Of a stretch of DNA of 64,000 nucleotides, positions 27,118 through 35,228 are shown one piece after another; positions within the stretch are counted from its first letter, which is position 1; each line of letters opens with the position of its first letter. A program made the position numbers and the translations under genes. The notes under the pieces are model-generated. The model was not told the DNA's origin and did not search any database. It saw only the letters and a program-made list of their open reading frames with translations. The DNA is from Oscillospiraceae bacterium (GTDB lineage Bacteria; Bacillota; Clostridia; Monoglobales; Monoglobaceae): contig SVKF01000002.1 of NCBI GenBank assembly GCA_015068605.1, positions 80,402 through 144,401 on the forward strand, given 5' to 3'.

Positions 27118-28206
27118 CTATAGCTCGCTGTGTGGGGCAAATGTTCCTACAACTTTGAGCTTATCACACACCCGACTTAATTCACTGAGCATCATTCTGC
27201 CTTCATTAGTCTCTGTTGAGCCATCAATTTCAATATAAAAATAATATTGCCATGAGTGTTTTTTTAAAGGTCTGCTTCGGAGCGCAGTCATATTATATCC
27301 GTATTTCCCGATAATGCCTATGGCATTGGCAAGGGAACCGGCTTCGTTCTTAACCGTGAACATAAGAACTGAATTTGAAAGAGAAGGAGAGGTTGCCCTA
27401 ACCTTTGAAAGAACCGCAAAGCGTGTTGTATTTTCTCCGCTTTTGTTTATGTTTGCTTCTAAAACCTTAAGCCCGTATATTTTTGCGGTTTCCGCACTGG
27501 CAATAGCACCCAGAGACTTGTCATCAGACTCCGCAACAGCCTTTGCGGCAACTGCCGTGTTGTTTGCGTCCTCCGTCTCAAAGTCTCTTGATACAATATA
27601 TTCGTGGCATTGACTCAACGCCTGCGGATGGCTGGTCACCTTTTTGATATCCTCAATGGTTGCATCGGGAAGACATAGCAAATTCTGATGAATTTCAAGC
27701 TCGTAAATACCGTTTATAAAGAGTCCGCCGGAGAAAATAAGGTCAATAGTCTGCCCGACTTCGCCTGCATAGCTGTTCTCTATAGGCAAAACCGCAACAT
27801 CTGCCTCACCGTTAACAACGCTGTCATATGCCGACTTAAAATCACGGCAGGCAACTCTTTCGCTTTCCGGAAATATTCTGCCTGATGCAATATGGGCAAA
27901 TGCACCTTCAACACCGCTGTATGCGACCTTAAGCCCTGACTGCATACGGTATTGATAGGAGCGTGAAATAGACATAAGATTTTTAATGTAGTCAATATAG
28001 TAACCCTTTAAAACCTCGTCCTCAATCATAGCTGAATTCTTTTCAATAACAGCATCCTCTCGCTTTTGGTCAAGGATTGGAAGTCCGAATTCCTTTTTGT
28101 GCTCATAAACCATCTCAGCGGCTCTCATTCTTTTGATAAAAAGCTCTGCCATTTGGGAATCTACTTCGTTTATAATTTTTCTTGCTTCGTCTAATTTGCT
28201 TGTCAT
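27118..28206 (-). CDS. pheA: Bifunctional chorismate mutase / prephenate dehydratase (P-protein)
   Basis: A 362-residue fusion. An AroQ chorismate mutase spans 1-85 (ARKIINEVDSQMAELFIKRM). Prephenate dehydratase spans about 90-275 (VAYSGVEGAFAHIAS, VLPIENSYAGEVGQTIDL and the catalytic GENTTRFAVLSK). A C-terminal ACT domain has the Phe-binding segment LRSRPLKKHSWQYYFYIEI. It commits chorismate to phenylpyruvate, with probable Phe feedback through the ACT domain. The start at 28206 has AAAGGA upstream; a TTG at 28224 is the alternative. Confidence 0.94.
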   Translation of the reverse strand: MTSKLDEARKIINEVDSQMAELFIKRMRAAEMVYEHKKEFGLPILDQKREDAVIEKNSAMIEDEVLKGYYIDYIKNLMSISRSYQYRMQSGLKVAYSGVEGAFAHIASGRIFPESERVACRDFKSAYDSVVNGEADVAVLPIENSYAGEVGQTIDLIFSGGLFINGIYELEIHQNLLCLPDATIEDIKKVTSHPQALSQCHEYIVSRDFETEDANNTAVAAKAVAESDDKSLGAIASAETAKIYGLKVLEANINKSGENTTRFAVLSKVRATSPSLSNSVLMFTVKNEAGSLANAIGIIGKYGYNMTALRSRPLKKHSWQYYFYIEIDGSTETNEGRMMLSELSRVCDKLKVVGTFAPHSEL

Positions 28207-28268
28207 CTCCGATGTTCCTTTCAAGATAAAACCCGATTTTTTACAATCAGGTTTATTCAGAATTCATT

Positions 28269-28700
28269 TTAAAGCTTGTTTACATCCGCTTCCGTAATAA
28301 GCTTAAAGCCTGCGTTTGTAAGCGCCTCTTCCGCCTTATCGTTTTCTTCAACTCTCAATACAACATAGGCGTGTTTTTCTGTTCTTGCCATAAATGCGTA
28401 AAGATATTCAACATTTATATCTGCCTTATCAAGAACATCCAAAGCCGCCGTAAGCTTGCCCGGCTCATCGCCGATTTTAACACCGACAACATCAACAACC
28501 TTAATAAGATAGCCGTTTTCTTCAAGAACCTTCTCTGCCGCTGTTTCGTCATTCACTATAAGACGAAGAATACCGAAATCCTCTGTTTCCGCAATAGAGA
28601 GCGCTCTCATATTGATATTGTTTTTAGCAAGAATATCTGTTACGGCAACGATTGTGCCTTTTCTGTTAGGAACGAATACTGTTAACTGTTTAATAGCCAT
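28269..28700 (-). CDS. Tandem ACT-domain regulatory protein
   Basis: A 143-residue protein with two ACT folds (about 2-66, QLTVFVPNRKGTIVAVTDIL, and 70-138, VVGVKIGDEPGKLTAALDVL). ACT domains bind amino acids. Proteins of this kind often sit beside phenylacetate-CoA ligase genes in Clostridia and archaea, and here it directly follows paaK with 20 bases between. Aromatic amino acid sensing is inferred from this context. The start is the ATG at 28700 with GAGAGGAG upstream. Confidence 0.88.
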   Translation of the reverse strand: MAIKQLTVFVPNRKGTIVAVTDILAKNNINMRALSIAETEDFGILRLIVNDETAAEKVLEENGYLIKVVDVVGVKIGDEPGKLTAALDVLDKADINVEYLYAFMARTEKHAYVVLRVEENDKAEEALTNAGFKLITEADVNKL

Positions 28701-28720
28701 TTTTAAATCTCCTCTCAAAC

Positions 28721-30028
28721 TTATATTAATTTACGCTTATCGATAACACGAACTGCCTTACCTTCACTTCTGACAATGCTCTTCGGAGCAACAAGGTGAA
28801 CGGTCGGATTTATGCCGAGCATTGTTTTCATTGCATTCGCCAAAGCCTTCTCCATTGCAAGAACTTCGCTGACTTTATCCGTGAACTGTTCAGGGGACAT
28901 TTCAACATTAACCTCAAAGGTATCTGTGTTGTTTGCTCTGTCAACAACAATCTGATAATTTGGCTGATAACCTTCGTTAAGGAGAACTGTTTCGATCTGA
29001 CTCGGGAAAACGTTAACCCCTCTGATGATTAACATATCATCGGTTCTTCCCATCGGTTTTGCCATCTTAACCAAAGTTCTGCCGCAGGAACATTCTTTTC
29101 TTGAAAGAACACAAATATCTCTTGTTCTGTATCTTAAGAGTGGGAATGCTTCTTTGTCAAGGGATGTGAACACAAGCTCACCTTTTTCGCCCTCAGGAAG
29201 AACTTCACCCGTGTCAGGGTCAATAATTTCTGCCAAGAAGTGGTCCTCGTTGATGTGCATACCTGTCTGTTCGCTACATTCAAAAGCAACTCCGGGGCCT
29301 GATGTTTCCGTAAGACCATAAATATCGTATGCTTTGATTCCCAAGGTCTGTTCAATACCTCTGCGCATTTCTTCTGTCCATGGTTCAGCGCCGAAAATAC
29401 CTGCCTTAAGCGGAATATCCTCCGGCTTATAACCCTGTTCCTTTAGTGTTTCACCTATATATGCCGCATAAGATGGCGTGCAGCAAAGAATTGTTGCGCT
29501 GAGGTCTGTCATAAACTGAATCTGACGGTCTGTGTTTCCTGACGACATAGGAAGCGTCAGACAACCAACCTTGTGTGAACCGCCATTGAGTCCGGGACCG
29601 CCTGTGAAGAGCCCGTAACCATACGCAACCTGACAAACATCTTTATTTGTGCCGCCTGCCGCAACTATAGCTCTTGCACAGCAGTCTTCCCAAAGCTCGA
29701 CATCCTTTTGTGTGTAAAACGCAACAACTCGGCGACCTGTTGTGCCTGATGTAGACTGGATACGCACACATTCTTCAAGAGGTTTTGCCAAAAGACCGTA
29801 AGGATAAGCATCTCTTAAATCCGCTTTTGTCAAGAACGGAAGCTTATGCAAATCCTCAATTCCTTTGATGTCTTCGGGTTTAACCCCCTTCTCATCCATA
29901 AGGTTTTTGTAGTAAGGTACATTTTCGTAAACATGTTTAACCTGTTTAACGAGTTTTTCCGATTGAAGTTTTTTCATTTCGGAGGTTGACATAGTTTCGA
30001 TTTCTTTCTGATAATAATTCTGAGCCAT
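28721..30028 (-). CDS. paaK: Phenylacetate-CoA ligase-family enzyme
   Basis: A 435-residue adenylate-forming enzyme. IQSTSGTTGRRVVAF is the AMP-binding loop, YGLTETSGPGVAFEC the A5-type motif, and GRTDDMLIIRGVNVFPSQIE marks the mobile C-terminal domain of the PaaK family. It activates aryl acetates to CoA esters. As first gene behind a Phe-type T-box, it may serve aromatic amino acid synthesis from arylacetates rather than catabolism. No 2-oxoacid oxidoreductase is present in the window to complete such a route. Ribosome binding site AAAGGATG. Confidence 0.9.
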   Translation of the reverse strand: MAQNYYQKEIETMSTSEMKKLQSEKLVKQVKHVYENVPYYKNLMDEKGVKPEDIKGIEDLHKLPFLTKADLRDAYPYGLLAKPLEECVRIQSTSGTTGRRVVAFYTQKDVELWEDCCARAIVAAGGTNKDVCQVAYGYGLFTGGPGLNGGSHKVGCLTLPMSSGNTDRQIQFMTDLSATILCCTPSYAAYIGETLKEQGYKPEDIPLKAGIFGAEPWTEEMRRGIEQTLGIKAYDIYGLTETSGPGVAFECSEQTGMHINEDHFLAEIIDPDTGEVLPEGEKGELVFTSLDKEAFPLLRYRTRDICVLSRKECSCGRTLVKMAKPMGRTDDMLIIRGVNVFPSQIETVLLNEGYQPNYQIVVDRANNTDTFEVNVEMSPEQFTDKVSEVLAMEKALANAMKTMLGINPTVHLVAPKSIVRSEGKAVRVIDKRKLI

Positions 30029-30090
30029 TTTTGTTCATCCTTTCAATAAAAAATTTTTGCTCAAGCAGGTTTGCAATTTTTAACTATAAT

Positions 30091-30395
30091 AAAAAAGTCC
30101 TCTGCAATCCTGTTTTAAGGATACAGAGGACGAAAATAACATTTCCGTGGTACCACCTCAGTTCGTCGCTATCTCACAACAGCGACCTTATCAGGTACAG
30201 CCATACCTTAGTTCTGTAACGGGAACGCCCGTTGCATCCTACTAAAGATTTCTCTCGTTCAGCGCACTGCTAACAGAAGGAATTCGAGAAGGACACCCCA
30301 TTTGCCTCGCACCAACCGGCAACTCTCTCCATGTTCTTTCCAACCTACTGATTTCTGCTCAAACGCATTTAAATGTGTATATCACACTATTAATC
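30091..30395 (-). ncRNA. T-box riboswitch controlling the aromatic amino acid operon
   Basis: On the minus strand the 16-base core AGGTGGTACCACGGAA (30158-30143) is a textbook T-box that pairs with the tRNA acceptor end. Upstream a Stem I-like region carries CAGTAGG and GAATTC; the codon after GAA reads TTC (30282-30280), which gives a Phe specifier. Downstream is a terminator: GTCCTCTG...CAGAGGAC (30131-30097) followed by TTTTTT. Uncharged tRNA-Phe would stabilise the antiterminator and switch the operon on. Core and terminator are certain; the specifier was assigned by eye. Confidence 0.93.
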
Positions 30396-30404
30396 TTTTT
30401 TAGC

Positions 30405-30433
30405 ATTATACCACTTTAGAGTGATAAAGTCAA
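30405..30433 (-). promoter_or_regulatory. Promoter of the T-box/aromatic operon
   Basis: On the minus strand: -35 TTGACT (30433-30428), a 17-base spacer and -10 TATAAT (30410-30405), directly upstream of the T-box leader. Confidence 0.85.
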
Positions 30434-30531
30434 GAGGTTTTTCAAATTTTTTTAAATTTTATTTAACAAATATATGTAAAAGCTTTGCATACAGACTTAT
30501 TATGTTTTATAAATCCATTTTGAAATTTATG

Positions 30532-30560
30532 TTGAATAATTGCAGGAATTGTGATATAAT
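30532..30560 (+). promoter_or_regulatory. Promoter of the LtaS-like gene
   Basis: -35 TTGAAT (30532-30537), a 17-base spacer and -10 TATAAT (30555-30560), 43 bases before the start codon. Confidence 0.75.
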
Positions 30561-30603
30561 GAAAGATAATGAAAAGTTATGAAAGGGAGGGAATGAGATA
30601 AAC

Positions 30604-32574
30604 ATGAAAAATTTTAATGTCAGACAAGCGGTTAAAAATGCCATGCTGTTTATATTTCTCCCTGTCGTTATTACTATAATCATTGAATCCTTGGGTAGCG
30701 AATCCCTCCTTGGCGGATTGGTTAAATTATATACCTCTCCATGGATATTTTTTTGCAACGCATTAATTTTAATCTCTATGCTCTCCGTTGGTGTTTTCCT
30801 GAAACGGTTCAGAATGTTTTGGATTTGTTTGATATGCGGAGGTTGGCTGTTGCTCGGAGTCATTAACTGTATAATCGTCTCTAACAGAACTCTGCCTTTT
30901 ACTGCGTATGACATTCAATTAATTGATGCTTTACCCATTATGATAAGGAAATATTTAAAGCCTCTCTATTTAGCTTTAATATGCCTTGTTCTTGTCGGGA
31001 TGGTGCTCGGTCTTTTCAGAGCCTTTTTCAGGGCATTATCCGCACCTAAAGTAAAAATCAAACTGAAAGCGGCAATCATATATTTTGTTATAATAAATTC
31101 GCTGACAATCGGCAATTTAAAGCTTGCAATTAACGCAGGGACTCTTGATACGAAGTTCACCACCTTGGCAGGAGACTTTGTGGATAACGGGTTTATTTAT
31201 TCATTTATGCTGGGTGTTGTGGACAAAGGCGTTGATGAGGTTGACGGATATTCGGAGAAGCTTATTTCCTCTATCACGGCAGAATTTGAGACAGAAAAAG
31301 TAAAAATTGAGAAAAAGCCCAACATTATATTTTTACAGATGGAATCATTTTTTGATGTTAATTCAATAAAAAATGTGAAATACAGCAAAAACCCGATTCC
31401 TAATTTCACGAAGCTTCTCTCCGAATGTCCCTCCGGCTTGTTATCCGTTCCGGTTATTGGAGCAGGAACGGCGAATACGGAGTTTGAGGTAGTAACCGGC
31501 ATGAGAATTGCCGATTTCGGAGCGGGAGAGTACCCTTATAAGACAATTCTTGTTGACAATTCCTGCGAAAGCATAGCAAACAATGTCCGAAGCCATGGCT
31601 ACACTTCTCACTTTATTCATAACTATAAAGGTACATTTTACGGCAGAAACAAAGTCTATGCAAATCTTGGATATGATAATTTTTATTCCGTTGAATATAT
31701 GACGGGATTTGAGAAAAACGAAAGCGGCTGGGCTAAAGACAAAATTTTGACCAAATATATTCTTGAGTGTCTCGATTCCTCTGACGGAGCTGATTTAATC
31801 AATGCCGTTTCCGTTCAGGGACACGGAAGCTATAACGAAATAACGGATTTCAAAAGGAAAATAACCGTGTCAAATTGTAAAAACGACAACCTTAAGCTAT
31901 GCTATGAGTATTATTTAAACCAAATCGTGGATATGGACGAATTTTTAGGGGAGTTGATTGATGCGATTTCAGAGCGCAAAGAGGACACCGTTCTTGTTAT
32001 ATACGGAGACCACCTTCCTTTTCTGGAATTAAATAACGATGATTTGAAAAACAGAAATATATATCAGACCGACTATATTATATGGAATAATATGGGTATG
32101 GAATATGAAGACGAAAACCTTTATTCATATCAATTAAACTCAAAAATTTTAAAATCTCTCGGCATTACTGACGGAGTCATTAATTCCTGCCACCAAAAAT
32201 ATAAGAAGGATAAAAATTATCACTATAATCTTCAGGCGCTGGAATACGATATGCTCTACGGCGAAAAATATGCCTTTAACGGGCAAAATCCATACAGAAC
32301 TTCCCAAATGAAGGTGAACCGAAAGAAAATTGAAATTTCTGATGTATATCTTGCGGAAGGCTCAGCGGATGAATACATCCTCAAAGGCGAAGGCTTCTCG
32401 GAAAACAGCAGAGTCAGAGTTGGCTTTACCGTTATGTTCACGGAATATGTTGATGAAAATACCTTGAAATTTAAATGCAATTATATGAAAGAAACTATCC
32501 CCATAGTTATTTGGGAACCGGATATTGGTGAATCAAACAGCTTTTATATGAGCAAAAATAAAGATGAACAATAA
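30604..32574 (+). CDS. LtaS-like membrane sulfatase-fold phosphoglycerol transferase
   Basis: A 656-residue protein. Five membrane segments lie in residues 1-200 and an extracellular alkaline-phosphatase/sulfatase-fold domain follows, with NIIFLQMESFFD (metal ligand), AGTANTEFEVVTGM (nucleophile Thr region), VSVQGHGSY and VIYGDHLPF (metal Asp/His). This is the lipoteichoic acid synthase-like family, which transfers phosphoglycerol to glycolipids or glycans outside the cell. The extra 100-residue C-terminal part (after about 550) is not typical of LtaS and ends without an anchor. Transcribed alone from its own promoter. Confidence 0.88.
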   Translation: MKNFNVRQAVKNAMLFIFLPVVITIIIESLGSESLLGGLVKLYTSPWIFFCNALILISMLSVGVFLKRFRMFWICLICGGWLLLGVINCIIVSNRTLPFTAYDIQLIDALPIMIRKYLKPLYLALICLVLVGMVLGLFRAFFRALSAPKVKIKLKAAIIYFVIINSLTIGNLKLAINAGTLDTKFTTLAGDFVDNGFIYSFMLGVVDKGVDEVDGYSEKLISSITAEFETEKVKIEKKPNIIFLQMESFFDVNSIKNVKYSKNPIPNFTKLLSECPSGLLSVPVIGAGTANTEFEVVTGMRIADFGAGEYPYKTILVDNSCESIANNVRSHGYTSHFIHNYKGTFYGRNKVYANLGYDNFYSVEYMTGFEKNESGWAKDKILTKYILECLDSSDGADLINAVSVQGHGSYNEITDFKRKITVSNCKNDNLKLCYEYYLNQIVDMDEFLGELIDAISERKEDTVLVIYGDHLPFLELNNDDLKNRNIYQTDYIIWNNMGMEYEDENLYSYQLNSKILKSLGITDGVINSCHQKYKKDKNYHYNLQALEYDMLYGEKYAFNGQNPYRTSQMKVNRKKIEISDVYLAEGSADEYILKGEGFSENSRVRVGFTVMFTEYVDENTLKFKCNYMKETIPIVIWEPDIGESNSFYMSKNKDEQ

Positions 32575-32576
32575 GC

Positions 32577-32607
32577 AAATGCCCGACGGATATTCCGTCG
32601 GGCATTT
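32577..32607 (+). terminator. Hairpin after the LtaS-like gene
   Basis: AAATGCCCGACGGA (32577-32590) pairs perfectly with TCCGTCGGGCATTT (32594-32607) around a 3-base loop. The T-run is short, so termination is likely but less certain than elsewhere. A second hairpin, AACGGCAAG/CTTGCCGTT, lies at 32707-32741. Confidence 0.65.
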
Positions 32608-32779
32608 CAGACCACTGACAAACTCGGTCTACCGCAAGCAAGCTATATTTATAGGGTGAAACGCAGAGATAGATTTTATAGACTATCCGCATAAAATAGC
32701 ATAGAAAACGGCAAGAGAAATATCGAATTTCCCTTGCCGTTGCTTGCTTTTTGCGAAATCGTTCTCTACCGTACCATCG

Positions 32780-32960
32780 GACGCCGACGTCACTCCGTTA
32801 AGAAAACAATCCTGTGAATTGTTTTCAGGAGGGAAAAGGGAGCGACAGCGGACGAGGAAAAGAAAAATCCGTTAGGATTTTAACAACTGTCAACGATTTC
32901 ACAAAATATACACTTCGTTTCTCAATGTCTGCCCAGCTTAATGACTTTGTCATTAAGCTG
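32780..32960 (+). repeat. Third repeat-island fragment upstream of a lipoprotein gene
   Basis: Module order matches island A: TCACTCCGTTAAGAAAACA with a TGTTTT-type partner (32791-32824), AGGAGGGAAAAGGGAGCGAC...GCGGACGAGGAA (32827-32860) and an AAATCC...GGATTT hairpin followed by AACAA (32865-32887). It ends near the perfect hairpin CAGCTTAATGAC/GTCATTAAGCTG (32934-32960). An open frame from 32814 crosses it but is not coding. Confidence 0.75.
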
Positions 32961-32985
32961 AAGGCGGTTTATATTATTAAAACAC

Positions 32986-33014
32986 TTGACAAATATGTCG
33001 AAATATGGTATATT
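32986..33014 (+). promoter_or_regulatory. Promoter of the acidic lipoprotein gene
   Basis: -35 TTGACA (32986-32991), a 17-base spacer and -10 TATATT (33009-33014), 51 bases before the start codon. Confidence 0.8.
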
Positions 33015-33065
33015 TTACGAAGTATTAAGATAATCTCAAAATTAAAAACAAAGGGGTATATTGTT

Positions 33066-33692
33066 ATGAAAAAAATTATTGCATTGATTCTCGCGTTATC
33101 AATAGTATCTATGTTCACAGCTTGTGGAGGTGCTGATGCAAGTTCATTCTATGACGAAAAGTATGATTACATCGAACAGCTTTGTGCGGCTATTGATGAT
33201 GACGATGACAACAAAATTGATGACATTCAGGACGAAATCGAAGGATATTGGGAAGATTATACTGAAGAAGCTGAAGCTATGAGAGAAGATATAGAGGACA
33301 GCAATGAAGATGATATTGGAGACCTTAATGAAATAATCAACGAGGCTGACCTTTCTGACAGTGCAAGAGAAGCTGTTTCGGAAATGAGAAATGCCTACGG
33401 CGTAGCAAGTGCAAATCTCATATATGTTGACCTTGGTGCTTTTGAGGATTTGTTTGACACAATGCTTGATTACTATGAAGATATCGCTGCTGCCGCTGAA
33501 GATGATGACAGCGATGAGGTAAAGGATATTGCCCGTGAAGCAACAGACGAATTTGAAGCTATCAATGACGAGTTTGAAGAAGCGCAAGAAGAGTATGAAG
33601 ATAAAGTCGACAAGCTCCGTGATGAATATAGCGATGAAATCGTTGGAAAGGCTGAAATGTTGTACAACGAAGCTATGATGAAAGCATATTAA
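33066..33692 (+). CDS. Acidic coiled-coil lipoprotein of unknown function
   Basis: A 208-residue exported lipoprotein. The signal is MKKIIALILALSIVSMF with lipobox FTAC. The mature part is strongly acidic and helical with heptad-like patterns (DEFEEAQEEYEDKVDKLRDE), so a coiled-coil bundle is likely. I do not recognise a family with known function. The ATG at 33066 is chosen for its signal peptide and for its place just after a promoter; the frame extends further upstream only through repeat DNA. It may bind cations or act as a spacer at the membrane, but this is a guess. Confidence 0.75.
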   Translation: MKKIIALILALSIVSMFTACGGADASSFYDEKYDYIEQLCAAIDDDDDNKIDDIQDEIEGYWEDYTEEAEAMREDIEDSNEDDIGDLNEIINEADLSDSAREAVSEMRNAYGVASANLIYVDLGAFEDLFDTMLDYYEDIAAAAEDDDSDEVKDIAREATDEFEAINDEFEEAQEEYEDKVDKLRDEYSDEIVGKAEMLYNEAMMKAY

Positions 33693-33702
33693 AATTGTAT
33701 AA

Positions 33703-33757
33703 AAGGCGGTGTTTAAAAAGTCAAAGAGGCTTTTTGGACACTGCCTTGGTTTTAACA
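33703..33757 (+). terminator. Terminator-like hairpin related to the one at 21006
   Basis: GGCGGTGTTTAAAAAGTC can pair with GGCTTTTTGGACACTGCC downstream, allowing G-T pairs, followed by a T-rich run. The left arm is identical to that at 21008-21025, which shows a repeated terminator family. Confidence 0.75.
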
Positions 33758-33832
33758 TTCCTTTTTGGGGTGGAATAAAATAATCTCTTATCATTCCTTG
33801 CTCTGCGGATAAGAGAAATTTATTACTTTTTA

Positions 33833-33868
33833 TGCCGACGCAGAGCGGCGGAATGGAGATTATTATGG
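33833..33868 (+). repeat. 36-bp repeat carrying a ribosome binding site and start codon, copy 2
   Basis: Identical to 17488-17523. It supplies the GGAG site and the ATG (33865-33867) of the zinc-ribbon gene; sequences outside the 36 bases differ. Confidence 0.9.
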
Positions 33869-34266
33869 TGTGTCCAAATTGTAAAAGTCAGTTAAGTAAT
33901 CAGGCTAAGTTTTGTGCGGAATGCGGAACGAATATTTCGGTTGCCGAAGGTAAGGAAATCAGTTCCCCGCCGCCAATGGTAAGTAAAGCCGCAGAAAACA
34001 GAAACCGCAATATTATGGGGCAGATTATCAAATCAATGGCGATTATAATTGCGGTGTTGGGGGTTGTTATTGCATTCGTTTTGGCTGTTTTGAATATGAA
34101 TATTGTTATTACTCCTGAAAATAAGATAAATTTTGATATTGCGTTGAAATTAAAGAAATTTGATGGCGATATATTTATTTTCGCCCTGCTTGCAGATTTG
34201 ATTTTGGGATTTATTATTTATGGCATAGGAGCAGTTATTGATTTAATTTGCGGAAGAAAAAGATAA
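33865..34266 (+). CDS. Zinc-ribbon membrane protein
   Basis: A 133-residue protein. The N-terminal zinc ribbon is CPNCKSQL...KFCAECG (two CXXC pairs), followed by a polar linker and two membrane segments (about 54-78 and 109-128). Zinc-ribbon membrane proteins of this layout are common in Clostridia and have no assigned role. The start at 33865 is preferred over 33832 because the upstream codons belong to the repeat and GGAG precedes 33865 at good distance. Confidence 0.78.
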   Translation: MVCPNCKSQLSNQAKFCAECGTNISVAEGKEISSPPPMVSKAAENRNRNIMGQIIKSMAIIIAVLGVVIAFVLAVLNMNIVITPENKINFDIALKLKKFDGDIFIFALLADLILGFIIYGIGAVIDLICGRKR

Positions 34267-34301
34267 ACCGGTTCGAAAAGCTTAAGAAAGGGTGAAGAAG
34301 A

Positions 34302-35126
34302 GTGGGGAAATTTGACGGAATACTTATATGCACCGATCTTGACGGAACGATTTTGCGAAAAGATAAATCTGTTTCAAAGGAAAATCTTGATGCCGTTGAA
34401 TATTTTAAGGAAAATGGAGGAAGGTTTACCTTCGTAACCGGCAGAATGTATTTTTATTCTAAAGAAACATATGATGTTATAAAACCTAATGCCCCGATTG
34501 GATGCAACAACGGTGGAGGAATTTATGATTTTGAAAAGGGCGAATACCTGTGGTTCGAAACGATGGATTGTGAGGCAGGCAAGGCGATTATGGAAATGGT
34601 TGACAGGGAAATGCCCGGCATTGGATTTAATATAAACACTCTTCACGAGGCATTGTTTTGTAAGGATAACGATGCAATGGTTCGATTCAGACGGCTTACA
34701 GGCGTGGAGAATAAAACTTGTGATTACAGAAATCTCAATGAGTCCATAGGGAAGATTGTATTCGCAGATCTTGACGGTGAGAACATCAAGGCGCTGACAA
34801 AGCTTGTCTCAGAGCATCCAATGGCGGAAAGAGTCGGGCTTATTCATTCGGAGCGAACATTGTTTGAAGTTTTGCCAAAGGGTCTTAATAAAGGAACTGT
34901 TGCTATGAAAATAGCTGAAATTTTAAATATAGACAAAAACAAAACCATAGCAATCGGGGATTTCGATAATGATGTTTCAATGTTAAAGGCGGCGAAAATA
35001 GGAATTGCGGTCTCAAACGCTTCTGAAAATGCGAAAAAGGCGGCAGATATTATAACCGTCAGCAATGAGGAACACGCTATTGCAAGAGTGATTTATGATA
35101 TTGACAACGGAATTATTGAAATATAA
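34302..35126 (+). CDS. HAD-superfamily Cof-type phosphatase
   Basis: A 274-residue HAD hydrolase of subfamily IIB. Motif I is CTDLDGTIL, motif II VTGR, motif III Lys in LPKGLNKGTVAMKI and motif IV IAIGDFDNDVSML. The cap lies between motifs II and III. Cof-type enzymes dephosphorylate sugar phosphates or cofactors; specificity is unknown. The start codon is GTG with AAAGGGTG upstream. Confidence 0.93.
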   Translation: MGKFDGILICTDLDGTILRKDKSVSKENLDAVEYFKENGGRFTFVTGRMYFYSKETYDVIKPNAPIGCNNGGGIYDFEKGEYLWFETMDCEAGKAIMEMVDREMPGIGFNINTLHEALFCKDNDAMVRFRRLTGVENKTCDYRNLNESIGKIVFADLDGENIKALTKLVSEHPMAERVGLIHSERTLFEVLPKGLNKGTVAMKIAEILNIDKNKTIAIGDFDNDVSMLKAAKIGIAVSNASENAKKAADIITVSNEEHAIARVIYDIDNGIIEI

Positions 35127-35177
35127 AAAGGATGTTAAAAAAACTTCCAAACATAAAAATAAATTGTTGTTATAAAA

Positions 35178-35228
35178 AACTTCGCCCCACGGCGTACATA
35201 GGTACTCCGAGAGGCGAGGTTTGTTTTT
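35178..35228. terminator. Shared terminator of convergent HAD and acyltransferase genes
   Basis: AACTTCGCC (35178-35186) pairs with GGCGAGGTT (35213-35221), with one T·G pair, around an inner GTAC...GTAC hairpin. T-runs follow on the plus strand, and AAAAA upstream gives a T-run on the minus strand. Confidence 0.75.

Noticed and set aside
32814..33065. 84-codon N-terminal extension of the lipoprotein frame
   Set aside because: The extension crosses a repeat-island copy, a hairpin and the promoter at 32986; the ATG at 33066 gives a proper lipoprotein signal.
33144..33794. 216-codon minus-strand frame opposite the acidic lipoprotein
   Set aside because: Asp/Glu-rich codons read backwards give Phe/Ile/Val-rich shadows; no start signals are present.
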